A program made the position numbers and the translations under genes. The notes under the pieces are model-generated. The model was not told the DNA's origin. It was given only the letters and a program-made list of their open reading frames with translations, and made no database searches. DNA of 64,000 nucleotides from assembly GCA_024196135.1 (NCBI GenBank), contig JAMQCK010000009.1, positions 1-64,000 on the forward strand, given 5' to 3'. This stretch comes from Pleurotus ostreatus/Saccharomyces cerevisiae fusant. Its lineage: Eukaryota; Opisthokonta. Every line of letters begins with the position of its first letter. The first letter of the stretch is position 1. Of the stretch, positions 11,109-22,327 are shown piece after piece.

Positions 11109-12273
11109 ATGTCGGACGACCTCCCCATCGACTTCTCGCACCCCGCCGTGCGCGACTACCTTGCACTCGTGCGGCTGCAGGTGCTCACGCCGCTCTCCCT
11201 CCTCATCAACGTCGCCACGGTCATCATCTGCGCCTTCGTCGTCACCCCGTCGTTGTCCACCATATCGAGGGAGTACCCGACTGCGATCTCACCACGTCCA
11301 GCGGTTATTGCGGTGTACTTTGCCGCGCTCTACGTAGGACAGATCGGGTACTGTGTGCTCCTCGTCCTCGCGCGCAAGCCCGAGACGAAAGCGACGCTCA
11401 TCAAGGGCGTCGGCTTCCCGCTCGTCCTCGCAAACTGGATCATGGCTTTCTGGGCGATATCCTGGGTGCGTCTCTCACTCTTCTTCTCCTGCTCGCTTTC
11501 TCCTCGTTCCCCCTCAACCTCCGCACCTCACGCTAACCTCCCGCGCAGGTCCTCCGCGCCTTCATCGCCGCGACCGTCTTCCAGGGCCTCCTCATTCTCC
11601 TCCTCCTTTACTCCAACATCAATCTTCTCGTCTACCATGCCCCCACTACCCGCCGTCCGCTCGACATCGCCCTCATCCACGCCCCCGTCCGCTTCTTTTT
11701 GGTCTGGCCCCTGATGCTCATGTTCGCCGAGTCGCTCTTCCTCGCGCTTGGCATGTACAAGCCGAGCGCGCCGTACGGGTGGCCGCAGCCAGAGCTACCC
11801 GCGCGCTATATCTGGCCGGCGCTCGGCGTTGTGGTGGGCACGAATGTTATCGGGCTGCTTGTGGTTGTGTTGAGGAGAGGTACGTTGTGAACTTTGCTCG
11901 CCGTTCAATGTCCCCTAGCACCCCTGATATCGCATACTGATTCTACCCCACAGACATCGTCTGGGCCGTCGCCTCTACCTGGCTCTGCGTCTCCCTCTGG
12001 GCCGAGCCCGGCAAGCCCGAGGCCATCCAGATCCCCGCCATCCTCTTCACCGTGCTCCACCCGCTCGCCCTGGTGCTCGCGTACGTGCACTACTACTTCT
12101 TCAGCGGCGGGCGCGTGCGGCTGGAGGGAGAGGAGTCGCCGCTGCTCGAGCAGGAGAGACGGGAGGGGAGGCGGAGCGGGAATGGGAATGGCGGACATCG
12201 GCAGGAGGGGAGTGGGGAGAATGGGGAGGGGAGGGGCCCGAGGGAGGTGGATGCGCAGGCGGTGTGGGGGTGA
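11109..12273 (+). CDS. Multi-pass membrane protein of unknown function (DUF1774-like)
   Basis: Three exons: 11109-11465, 11549-11879 and 11954-12273, with canonical introns and matching phases. The protein (about 335 residues) begins MSDDLPIDFSHPAVRDYLALVRLQ and has about seven hydrophobic segments, including VLTPLSLLINVATVIICAFVV, AVIAVYFAALYVGQIGYCVLL, FIAATVFQGLLILLLLYSN, FFLVWPLMLMFAESLFLALGM, YIWPALGVVVGTNVIGLLVVV, IVWAVASTWLCVSLWAE and IPAILFTVLHPLALVLAYVHYYFF. The tail is hydrophilic and Gly/Asn/Arg-rich. Layout and length suggest the fungal DUF1774 membrane family, but this is from memory and not verified. Function unknown. Confidence 0.8.
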
Positions 12274-12669
12274 GGGATGGACATGAGCTAGTCATATCAC
12301 AAGCCCGTGCGGTAAGTTGACGGACACTGCCCGCTCGCTCTCTGAAACTCGCGTCGTTGTGTGCTCCTTTCATCCGTTTGTTTGGTTCTCAATGTACTCA
12401 CCACGTCTGTACTCCAGTTCACTGTGTTTATATACACTGCTATTGCTAGCACCAAAAATTCTTTGCCAACTCGGACGTACTCCATGTACGTCATATCGAC
12501 ATGAATATGTGGGTGCTTGAAGGTACGGCCTTGTCGACAAACACCCACCTCCCCTCCACGCATTTCCCCCACTATATGGACACGTCAAGTTGTGGGTCCA
12601 TCCCACGTGGCACCAGTGATCGGCCGATAGGCGCTCGTTCCCCCATCATCATACCTCATCTCCACCACC
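12274..12669. other. Intergenic between membrane-protein gene and URM1
   Basis: About 400 bp; 3' UTR of the upstream gene and the URM1 promoter. A TATA-like ctatatgg lies near 12572, about 100 bp before the URM1 ATG. The AT-rich segment 12420-12500 has no coding sign. Confidence 0.4.
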
Positions 12670-13187
12670 ATGGCCGCCCCCGCTACAGTGACTGTCGATG
12701 TCGAGTTCTCCGGTGGTCTCGAGCTCTTATTTGGGAACGTCAGAAGACACAGAGTAACGCTGCCGGCAACGAAGCCTGATTCCGATGGGGCGACGAAGTC
12801 TACCTCAGACGATGCATCACCTTCATCCCCCGCGGACGTCGAGTTCCTCATCGAATACCTTGCGAAGAACCTGCTGAAGGAGCGCGTAGAGCTCTTTGTG
12901 GAGAATGGGTCGGTGTAAGTGGCAAGAATTATGGCTCACAAGGACGCTCGCTGATGCAGGCTTGCCTCTACCCATTCCATGCCAACCCATACCTCTCCGA
13001 CGACTATGTCCCTATACCTCTCGTCTTCAACCCACCCGCTGCTGCTCTGACCACGTCTCTCCCCCTCAGCCGGCCCGGCATCCTCGTGCTCATCAATAAC
13101 ACTGATTGGGAGCTCGAGGGCGAGGGCGAATATGTCCTGCAGCCGAACGACGAGATCGTGTTCATCAGCACGCTGCATGGCGGTTAG
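12670..13187 (+). CDS. URM1: Ubiquitin-related modifier URM1
   Basis: Sulphur-carrier, ubiquitin-like protein used for thiolation of tRNA wobble uridine and for protein urmylation. Two exons, 12670-12914 and 13070-13187, join at [19 protein letters not shown], a hallmark of the family. The protein starts [23 protein letters not shown] and ends FISTLHGG, with the C-terminal Gly-Gly that is thiocarboxylated. It has a slightly longer loop after the second strand ([20 protein letters not shown]) than yeast or animal URM1. The intron is 155 nt, longer than most here. Confidence 0.95.
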
Positions 13188-13552
13188 GCTGTGGAGAGGA
13201 TGTAGAAGTCTCTGTAATACCGGACAGTTGGAAAGTCACTCGCATACAAGGCTCGCAGCGCCAGCGCGTCGCGTGTGCTTGCGGGGCGGCCCATGGGTGG
13301 TAAGGAAGGACATGTATCCCGTCGCAGACGAGGCTGAACTCATATGCAGGTACTTCATACGGCGTCGTAACGCACGGCGCAACAGGTTTACACATCAAGC
13401 CCATATAACAGACCACCTAGGGAAGTTTGTACCAGTCATACAAAATTTCAGCTCGACGCTACAGATCCTCCGTTCAGTTCTCAGAATTTACGCCGACAAT
13501 GCCATTCCGTCCTCCCCCCAATCTCTTTGAACTTCCTTCGTTTCCCGGTCCT
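13188..13552. other. Convergent intergenic region
   Basis: 3' ends of URM1 and of the small minus-strand gene. No coding sequence or RNA gene seen. Confidence 0.4.
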
Positions 13553-14044
13553 TCACATCTCCTCAATCACCTCCCCTCGACGCATCCGCTCAATCTGACT
13601 CTGCGGCACGTCAAAGCGCTCCCAGAACACCGCCATCGTGTCCTTCGACACCTTTTTCCCGATACCCATTCCTGTGGTCAGCGAGACGTACGCCCCGCTG
13701 CCGGAGGCATCGATCTCCTCGCAAGTGGTGTTTACTTCCGCTGTGCTGTCCGATTTATAGGCGATGCTGGGTGAGGGTAAGTAGGTGGGTCATCTGAGGG
13801 ACGTGGGATAGGTGAGGGTGGGGAGGGGGGAGGGTGGTGACGAGGGTGGCGATTGGTGAAGTATCGAAGGGCCGATGAGCGTCGATCGCAAGCAGGGTTG
13901 AGCAGGTAAGGTCGCGCGCTTGCCGAATGAAGCTCGGATTTTCATGACTTACCGACTATCAGAGACCGAGAAAAAATACCCGATAGCTGGGTCCGAGCCG
14001 TACGCGACCTCAGTGCTTCCCTGTGTGAACTCGCAGCGGACCAT
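13553..14044 (-). CDS. Small hypothetical protein, two exons
   Basis: Found by splicing; neither exon alone is a long frame. Exon 1 is 14044-13953 (MVRCEFTQGSTEVAYGSDPA, IGYFFSVSDSR) and exon 2 is 13766-13553 (IAYKSDSTAEVNTTCEEIDA, SGSGAYVSLTTGMGIGKKVS, KDTMAVFWERFDVPQSQIER, MRRGEVIEEM). The donor is GTAAGT, the acceptor CCCAG, and phase 2 joins with phase 1 at an Arg codon. The total is 101 residues. The pattern (AYGSDPAIGYFFSVSDSR, and a C-terminal helix starting F-D-V-P) resembles small cytosolic proteins of unknown function that are common in mushrooms, but that likeness is from memory. An upstream exon cannot be excluded. Intron 186 nt. Confidence 0.6.
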
Positions 14045-15890
14045 GTTGAGCGATATGTGTCTCTTGGGTGTACTAGGGAGAGGAGGTCTGAATCAGCTGC
14101 GGCTGAGCTTGCAATCAGATGGGGCGCTCTTCCGCCGCGCCGCATAAGGAGCATTTGGGTATGTTCGCGTTGCCTGTACCGCTGTACGAGTCCATCCTGA
14201 GGATGCGCTACAGGTGCAAGGGCGCTATCCGCCGTCTGAGTCTGCCGTTGGATTCCCTCAGTCTAGAAATAAGGCTACCACGCGTTGTTGAGACCTCGGG
14301 CGTCCTGCGACTGTGACGGCAACCGTTCATTGTTCTACCCGGCCTTGATTCTTCTCTGCGATATGGGCTCTCTTGCGCGTCGGTCGGTCGATGGAACCCG
14401 GCGCCGGAGTTCTGAATCATCTCCTATCTCATGGCTTGAATACGCGCTGGCGGCTCTGAATCAGGTGCTGACACTGAACAAAATCGTACTCGACCAGCGT
14501 TACGTCTCTCAACGGCAAGGCTTAGTCCTCTGTTTCGGAAGGGTATTGTTTCTTTTCCTGCTATCGTATACCTCGCTGACATAGTTTTACAGATGAACGG
14601 CGCTTGACTTCCGATGAATGTGAACCTTTTCGGTATGAATGGTTATGGTTTGCTCCCGGTGCCTTCACACTTTCTCGGAAGGTAATTGTTGGCCATGTGC
14701 TGAATTCAACCACGCGCGCTACCGCCGGCTCAGACATGGATGACCTGACCGAGCTCGTTTGCACCGAAAGCCCCTCCTATGGCTGCGTTCCGGTCGAGTC
14801 CGTGCTATTCACGCCATGAGACGCGAGGTATTGTTCTCTGTGAAGCCGTTACTCATCCATACAGTCGCGTGAGCCCGCTTGCGACCCTCCCATTCACTTC
14901 TCGTTCCTCCCGATTCCACCCCATTGACTTCCGATGACCCTCCTTTGGTACGTCCTATTCATCGCAAACCACCCGATTCATCACTACTCACCCTCCTGTT
15001 GATGTCCAGGCATCCCTCCTATTGATCAGCACGCGCCTTTTGTACTTCTTTGCCTACCTATCACTCATCCGTGATCGTCGGTCCCAACACGAACTTTCTC
15101 GTCGGGTCACTGGGGAGGCCCCTACCGCACTACCGTATACTCCATTGATCGTGAACCCGAGAATAAGCCATACTTACCCCCCTTCTGGCTTTGCAAGTCT
15201 TCAAACCCGACCACGACAGGTGCTAGGGATCTGTGGGGAATGAAGGAATATGTGCACGGGTATAGATGAACTTCGAAGCAGGGGAGCTGTCTGGCGGAAT
15301 CAGTGTGTTCATGGGATTGAGAGCGTCCTATTCAGCGGCCGGTGGGCTGTCTGCGCTACCCCGAGCGAGGTTGCGAGCGGTGCGGATGAGGGGATCATGG
15401 CTAGATCAAGGCGATGGATACAGCTGCACTCGTCCCCTGACCTCGGCCGATCCCCGACAGCGACTTGCGAGTATCTCCACTATGTCTGTAGACAAAATGC
15501 TACTTCCTCAGGTCTCTACAGCATTTCTGGTCACCGAAAGCGTCCAGATTCATCGACGTGACATTGATAACAGTGTGATTAGCGCCGGTTCCTCCGCGGA
15601 GCAGGCTCTTCACCTCCCTCGATGATCTGTTTCATGTTGAATCCAACCGTTCCTTGTCTTTTGCCACCACCTCCCGCGCTCCCCACGACGGACACGGGCT
15701 GCAGACACCCCACACGTCGCCTGCAGACAGCGGACGCGCCCCCGAACCGCGAACATCCCCGCGCGCGGCCGGATGCGTAATCTGCAGCCCGCATCACCCA
15801 ACATCAGACTCTCCTGATCTCTCTGCGCCATATCCGCGCGTGCGTGCTTACTCTCGACTTTGAGGACGCGGCGGAGAGCTACCTGGCGAC
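14045..15890. other. Long interval without a recognised gene
   Basis: About 1.85 kb. Frames at 14604-14819 (71 residues) and 15266-15625 (119 residues) are open but show no known motif and no convincing splice partners. The part 14880-15010 is pyrimidine-rich and repeats words like CCTCCT..TTGA. The last ~250 bp form the G-alpha promoter and 5' UTR. I see no repeat family or RNA gene. Confidence 0.4.
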
Positions 15891-18401
15891 ATGGCGTTTG
15901 TTCCCCCGCGCGATGACCCTTTCATCGAGTTCATGCGACCCCCGCCGAATGAGACGCCGGCGCAGATGACTGTGAGGCTCCAGCGCGAGCGGGAAGCGCA
16001 GCGAATCCACGACAGCATCGAGGAGGACATTCGCAATCACCGTGCGCGGATGAAGAGGGAAAGCAAGGTGGTCAAGGTTCTTCTGCTCGGACAGGCGGAG
16101 AGTGGTGCGTACAAACTCCCTGCAATCTAGTGGCGCGCTAAACTCACACTTTATACTCAAGGTAAATCGACTACGCTGAAAAGTATGCGTTTACATCCCC
16201 TTCACACCCACATACTTGCTGAGAACATGTCCGCCAGACTTTCTTATGAAATGGGCACCCGAAGTCTGGGCGCGCGAGCGCGACGGCTGGCGTCTCATCA
16301 TCCACTTCAACATCATCCGTGCTATTGTCGCTATTCTCCGCGTCGTCGAGGCTGAACTCGGCGGAGACGGCGATGCCGAAGACGACAGGCCCGACTCCCC
16401 CGCCAGCATCCCTGGCTCCCCCCTCAGTCCTGCTTCCACTCACACCTCCACCCCCACCTCATCTTCCTCCCGCACCCCCCTCGCCTTCACCGACCGCCAC
16501 CAGCTCTTGCTCATCCGCCTCGCGCCCCTTCGTGGCTTGCAAGCGGACCTCATGCGCCGCCTGGGGCACAACCCGGAAGCGGTATCCAGCACGATGGTCG
16601 CGTCCCCCTTCGACACGCACGCGATGCCGACGCGCACGCGGTTCGTACCCGAGTTTAGCGTGCGGAATCTGGACGACGTGCTCTCGCCGCAGTGGACGAC
16701 CGCCGCGCGTGCCGAGATTGATTCCGTCGCGGATACTCTCGCGGGGTGTCGGGAGGATATGAAGGCGCTTTGGGCAGACCCCGTCGTGCAGCAGGCGGTC
16801 AAGCGGAGGAAAACGAGGCTACCGGAATGGCATCGCTAGTGAGTGCCCATTTTTTGCATTCGAGTCGTCTTTCTGAGCTCGACGAGTTGACCCTCGTGCA
16901 GCTTCTTGGACTCGTTAGACCGAATAGCGACGCGAGCCTACAGCGTCACGGACGATGACATCTTGCGCGCAAGGTTACGGACAACAGGCGTGCGTGAACA
17001 TAGGATCGTCTTCAACAAAGGGCCCTGGGAGATCTCCTCACAGGCGGCGGCGCAAGCGCGTAAGTCAATCGTCCTCTGCTCAACTCGTAAAATGCACGCG
17101 CCCTTCTGTACTCAACATTTGCGCTTAGGAGCCGGTCAAATTGGCTGGGAGTGGTGTATCTACGACGTGGGCGGCTGCCGGACGCAGCGCGCGGCGTGGC
17201 TGCCTTTCTTTGAGAACACGAACGTGATCATATTTTGTGAGCAGCCCTCGCGCACGCAGTCTGCTTGAAGTGGCAATATACTTACCGTCCGCCCGTCTCA
17301 GTGACGCCAATGAATGTCTTCGATGAACGATTGCAGGAAGACCCGCGCGTCAATCGCCTGGAAGATAGTTTCTTGCTGTGGCAGAGCATCTGCAGTACGA
17401 AGCTGCTCGCAAGGACGCAGCTGATCATGTTCTTGAATAAGGTGAGTTGGTCTCGACGGGGCGTGTTCCCTTCGTCTTTTCATCTCGCATCGACATTGCT
17501 TCTTTTGCTCTTGCTTCGACTCGATTTTCTCGTCCTGCTTCAACTTCTTGGCTTTTTGCTCTCTACGCTCTCTCTTCGTTTCCCCTCCTTCTGTGTTGCC
17601 ATTGAGGCCCCCTTCGGCCTCCGTGCGTAGCTGTCTAATTTAGCCGGTTAGCCAGTCCAGTGGACACGGCCGCATACGCGGGTTATCACCATTGTTACTG
17701 CGGGAAACAATGGCGCGAGCTATCGCTCTCCTATCAGCTTGCGAGTCGTGATGCTGCGGCTCGACAAGCGGAGCAGCTGATTTTTCTATGTCGTGCTCTT
17801 CAAACCAGGCTCGTTTTTGGGACGCAGCTACTGGGTGGTTTACTCACTTTGACGTTCCATCGCCCCTGACTACCCTAAATCACGTCTTCGTCTTCATAGT
17901 TTCTCGACATTGTATCATGATTACGACGACTAACTGAATTTCTAGACGGACCTCCTCAAACGCAAACTCAAGCAAGGCGTTCAGGTGAAGAAATACCTCC
18001 CGAGCTACGGCAACCGGCCAAACGAGGTGGGGCACGTTAGCAAATGTAAGTCGTTGTCTTGATTTCATTGACCGCTGGATCCTGCCGAAGCCGAATTCTC
18101 CTTCGCCACACATCGTTTCGTCAGGCTTCATTCTCGTGTAACGGCTCACTGACTACTTCTGCCAGACTTCAAGGACAAGTTCAAGGAGATCCTACACCAA
18201 CAGTCGCCCATACCGCGCACGCACTATATATACTTTACGACGGTGACAGATACGACGTCGACGGCAAAAACATTGGAGTCGAGTAAGTACCAATGGCCTT
18301 CTGCCTGTTTTCCCCTCCCCTTCGCGGTCCTGGCTAATCACTAACCTTCAGTTCGCGACGGTGTGCTGCGAGAGAACCTTAAGCAGTCGCAATTGATATG
18401 A
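15891..18401 (+). CDS. Atypical heterotrimeric G protein alpha subunit
   Basis: Signalling GTPase coupled to membrane receptors. Exons joined over about nine introns give N-terminal MAFVPPRDDPFIEFMRPPPN, P-loop LLLGQAESGKSTTLKNF, a helical domain with an extra Ser/Pro/Asp-rich loop (about 50 residues after VVEAELGGDGDAEDD), switch I LRARLRTTGV, switch II YDVGGCRTQRAAW, LEDSFLLWQSICSTKLLART, guanine motif FLNKTDLL, and TTVTDTTS in place of the usual TCATDT. The C-terminus is LKQSQLI. Odd points: no MGxxxS myristoylation/palmitoylation start, and Cys at the catalytic Gln of DVGGQ. The switch I Arg is kept. One intron (17442-17945) is 504 nt. Mushrooms carry several divergent G-alpha paralogues; this appears to be one of those rather than the GPA1-3 type. 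Confidence 0.92.
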
Positions 18402-19381
18402 ACGCACTCTCATGACTGTAACGCGCCACCCACACGACAGATGCGCCAGCGAGGCTTTGGGCTGACCGATGCTTACATATCGCATGTCCCGGTTCTGCAG
18501 CTCTGCCGGTTTATCATTCTCTCGTCACGCATCCCTGGCCATCCCGTTACGAATGCCTCTTTGTCTCCCCCCTCCGTCTCCTGTTTTGCCCCGGATCCCT
18601 CTTTATCTCTATCTGCTACTAGGTGTATTACCTTGTCTCCCTTGTATATATCTATACCTGCCGATGTAGTACCCTGTGGATAAACTGTATTTTGTACATA
18701 GCCATTTTTCGATTGACTTTCTATCCGGCTCTTTCTACGCACTCAGTCTCTGCGCTTTCGGCGTTGCGAGGTTGGAATGTATTCCGCTGAAGGGAGTGGA
18801 TGTGATACGGCGGAGAGTTGTGCATAGGAGAAGGCGAGTAACGATGCTTGTTGCAGAAATGTGCAGTTGTGGGTCCAATGCTCGTCCATCCCGTGATCTG
18901 TACCGATCGCGTCGCGCGCACCGCGCCGGTCCTTCCTGTCCTTTGCCATTATTTAACTCTCACATGAAATGCCATCACCTTCATCCGAAGGCCTCACTTC
19001 GTCCGGTCCCACGCCGCTAGTAGCGATTTGGCACTGAGTGACCGCCGCGGCCACAGCTGATGCTGAGGGACATACATCTCGTGCTGACGAGAGCCCCGAG
19101 ATTGTCAATGTATACCGGGACGATGACAAGCAAGACACTATCTGCACCCAATCTCACGCGCCCTGCGATAATACCGCAGCTGTGTCTATAGCTTTGCCGT
19201 GATAGCACGGTCTTCAAAGGGGCCCCGCTGAGGTGATAATGCTCTATCGCCTAGGTTTATCGCGTACAGAGCGGTATCTCCATCCATTCAATAACTGCCA
19301 GTCACTGAGGAAGATGATATCCGACGCGCTTCCTGCTCCTCAAGTCCCCCTCTCCTAATCGTTGCAGCACGAGTCGCGCGC
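18402..19381. other. Intergenic, G-alpha 3' region to amidase promoter
   Basis: About 980 bp. Short pyrimidine-rich frames around 18441-18683 directly follow the G-alpha stop and are probably UTR. No gene, repeat or RNA was recognised. Confidence 0.4.
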
Positions 19382-21709
19382 ATGACAGACGAGAAGATCA
19401 GCTGGCCCCAGGTGCGCTCCCCACTTGCTATCCTGCAATGCATGATCTCAAGGGCTTGCTAGGCTGCACTTGACGCTCGGAAAGCTATCCTCGATCTCAT
19501 ACCCCCTGAACTTCGCATCACGACCACCTATCCTCCTGGCTCCGATGTTCGCGACGCTGCAAAGGCGTCCGGAGTGCTTACGGACGACGAGCTGAGCCTG
19601 ACAGACTTCACGACGGATGCGACGGCGGTGCGATCCTGTCTAAATGTAGCGCGACGCTCTTCTCATTTCCATCCCACTCTGATAGGTCCTTGACGCTATC
19701 AAGTCGAAGAAGGTGACCGCCGTCCAGGTCGTCACTGCTTTCGCCAAGCGCGCAGCTATTGCGCATCAGCACATTGCCTGCCTCACAGACTTCTTTCTTG
19801 ACGAGGCCGTCGAGCGGGCGAAAGCGCTAGACGAGCATTACGAGAAGACGGGTGAGCTTGTGGGTCCCCTGCACGGGCTGCCTATCAGTGTGAAGGTTAG
19901 CCAAGGGCGTGGTGGCGCATCATTCGCAACTCATATTCATCTACCCAGGACAATCAAGGCATTAGAGGTCACTACGTGACCAGCGGTTTCCTGAGCCAAT
20001 ACAAGCTGTACAAAGAGGAGGAACATGGTCATCTGCTCCAAATACTCTGGGACGCTGGAGCTGGTGTGGAACCTCACCCAACCACCTTCGCCTCACCCAA
20101 CATTTATCTTACCATCCAGTTTTCTACGTCAAGACCAACCTTCCGCAAGCCGTCATGCACCTCGAGACGCACTCCTTCTACGGCCAGACGCTCAACCCCC
20201 ACAATACGAACCTCACCTCGGGTGGCTCGTCCGGCGGATGCAGTGCCCTGATTGCCTTCGGGGGATCACCATTGGGGCTGGGGAACGATATCGGGGGCTC
20301 GCTGAGGTCGCCATCGGCAGGGACGGGGCTGTGGACGTTGAGTGAGTGAGGTTTGATGCTCCGTAGTTGTTTGACTGGGAAACAAACAGTTTTGAGACGC
20401 ACGCGTGCTGACGAACCTGTAGAGTGCACAACGAACCGTCTTCCTAGCGCTGGTGCGGTGAGGGCACGCTCAATGCCAGGCGCGGACTCAGTCGGTGCGA
20501 CGCAGGGGCCAATGTGCAGAAGGTCTGGTTGCGCCCTCCACGCCGTCTGAATCCCCGAAACCTTCTGCTTAGCTGCACCTGCTGATGCTTACTTGCTGTC
20601 CAGCCTTCGCGACCTCAAGCTCTGGTTCGACGTCGTCCTCGGCACCCGGCCCTGGCTTCGCGAGTACAACATCGCACCCATTCCGTGGCGTACCAACACC
20701 ATACCCTTCGGTACTCACCCCGACATCATCCCCCTTCCCTCAAAGATCCGCATCGGCGTGATGTGGAACGACGGCGTCGTCGTGCCGCAGCCGCCAATCC
20801 AGCGCGCGATGAAGGCGTTGGTGGGTGCGCTGGAGGAGCAGGGTACCTTCGTGATAAAGGACTTCACGCCGTATAGGCACGGGGAGATGGATAGGCTAGT
20901 GGTGAGAACTTTGAGCGGTGATATTCTGAGTGCGGTTGACTGACGGTATGTCGCATAGCACGAGCTATACTTCGTCGATGGCGGGAAGACTATCCGGGAC
21001 CATGTTGAGAAGAGCGGGGAGCCGCTGCTGCCTATGGTATGTTCTCGCATGTACTCCTGCGTCGACTATGCTGCTCACTAAATCATCAGACAGAATGGGT
21101 CCTCACGCGCCCAGACGTCAAGTTGCACGATATCTTCGAGCTATGGAATGTGCGTCTTTGCTATTCCTTCTTCCTCTCTCCCTATTTTATGCCCATCACT
21201 CGCTGATACACATCTGCCTCGCACAGATGAACACCCGCCGCGACACCCTCCGCGCCGAGTACGCCACCCACTTCAACGCTCAGGCCGTCGACTTCATCCT
21301 CTGCCCTGTCGGCCCCGGCCCCGCGCCCCAGCACCACACCTCGAAGTATTGGGGCTACACCTCCGCGTGGAACTTCCTCGACTACCCCGCGGCGGTATTC
21401 CCGACGGGTCTACGGGCGGATCCGGCCCTCGATACGGACGAGGCGTATGCGAAGGCGCCGCCGCTGAGTGAGATGGATCTGTTCAACCGAGAGTGTTGTG
21501 CGTTGTTTTTCTTCTTTGTTTTGTGGGGGCGGAAAAAGAGGCTGAAGTGGGTGGGCGTGACGGGATGCTAATGAGGGTTTGCAGATGCGAAGCCGGAGGT
21601 GTTCAAGAACGCCCCGCTGTGCTTGCAGCTCGTGGGGAGGAGGAATGCGGACGATCAATTGTTAGGCGTGTTGGAGAAGATCAACGAAGTCCTGCCTCTG
21701 TCTGCGTGA
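19382..21709 (+). CDS. Amidase (amidase-signature family, fungal acetamidase/FAAH-like)
   Basis: Hydrolase of carboxamides, about 550 residues, starting MTDEKISWPQ. Joined exons give ALDARKAILDLIPPELRITT, then LVGPLHGLPISVKDNQGIRG with the catalytic Lys in SVKD, FYVKTNLPQAVMHLETHSFYGQ, the Gly/Ser box NTNLTSGGSSGG with the cis-Ser, and GLGNDIGGSLRSPSAGTGLW with the nucleophilic Ser in DIGGS. Downstream come LKLWFDVVLGTRPWL, WRTNTIPFG, FILCPVGPGPAPQHHTSKYWGYTSAWN and the terminal APLCLQLVGRRNADDQLLGVLEKINEVLPLSA. All junctions keep frame, so it looks intact. The usual GLKPTT is LKCTT. Substrate cannot be told; fungal relatives use acetamide or fatty-acid amides. It lies head-to-tail with an MFS permease. 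Confidence 0.9.
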
Positions 21710-22327
21710 TAGACCAATGGAATGTGTACGTGTCTTGTCTGATTGAGCAAAGAAATCGGGCCTGTGGCGTCGTCGGTTTATCCAGTTTGTCCCCTTGGCT
21801 ATCGAAGTCTGCCCTCGACCCCTCGTTCGGCTCGCACATCCCTATCACCGTACCCAAGATATCCTCATACGCTTCAATCATCAAGAACTATACACCCTCG
21901 GAGCCGCGCCACATTGCCCGCTCCGTCACTTCGCGCAGCTATCTCAGACGATAGTCAACCTCCTGCTATGCGCGATAGTAGTCAGCCCCCCTGCCATAAT
22001 CCACGATAATGGGCGACCCCCCATTCACTAGTGCGATAGCGAGTGACGCAGATAGTACGTACGCCAGTCACCTTCGCTTCCCTTCCACCTTGTCACCTGT
22101 GGGAACGCCCACCTTATCAGCGTATCGAAGGCGTCCTGCGTCGTATCAGGAATGCGCCTTAGAAGGACTTCGCGCTTTATATACCCCAGGTAAGCAAGCG
22201 CGCGAGGTTGGTGCGCCTGCTTGTCAGTTGGCCATCGTGCACTCTATTGCCGTGGTTTACGATAGTGATGACGGTCAAGTCGGCACTCAGGCGGCTGCGC
22301 GTGTGGGTTTGGGTGAGTTTTGACCCT
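21710..22327. other. Intergenic between amidase and permease
   Basis: About 620 bp. An open frame starting MGDPPFTSAIASDADS (22009) could hold an upstream exon of the permease, but I could not join it convincingly. Otherwise nothing is seen. Confidence 0.35.

Noticed and set aside
15266..15625. Plus-strand frame of 119 residues
   Set aside because: No motif and no splice partner; a second register is open over the same bases.
19382..21709. Amidase pseudogene, suggested by several frame breaks
   Set aside because: Every break coincides with GT-AG borders, and the joined frame restores all signature motifs.
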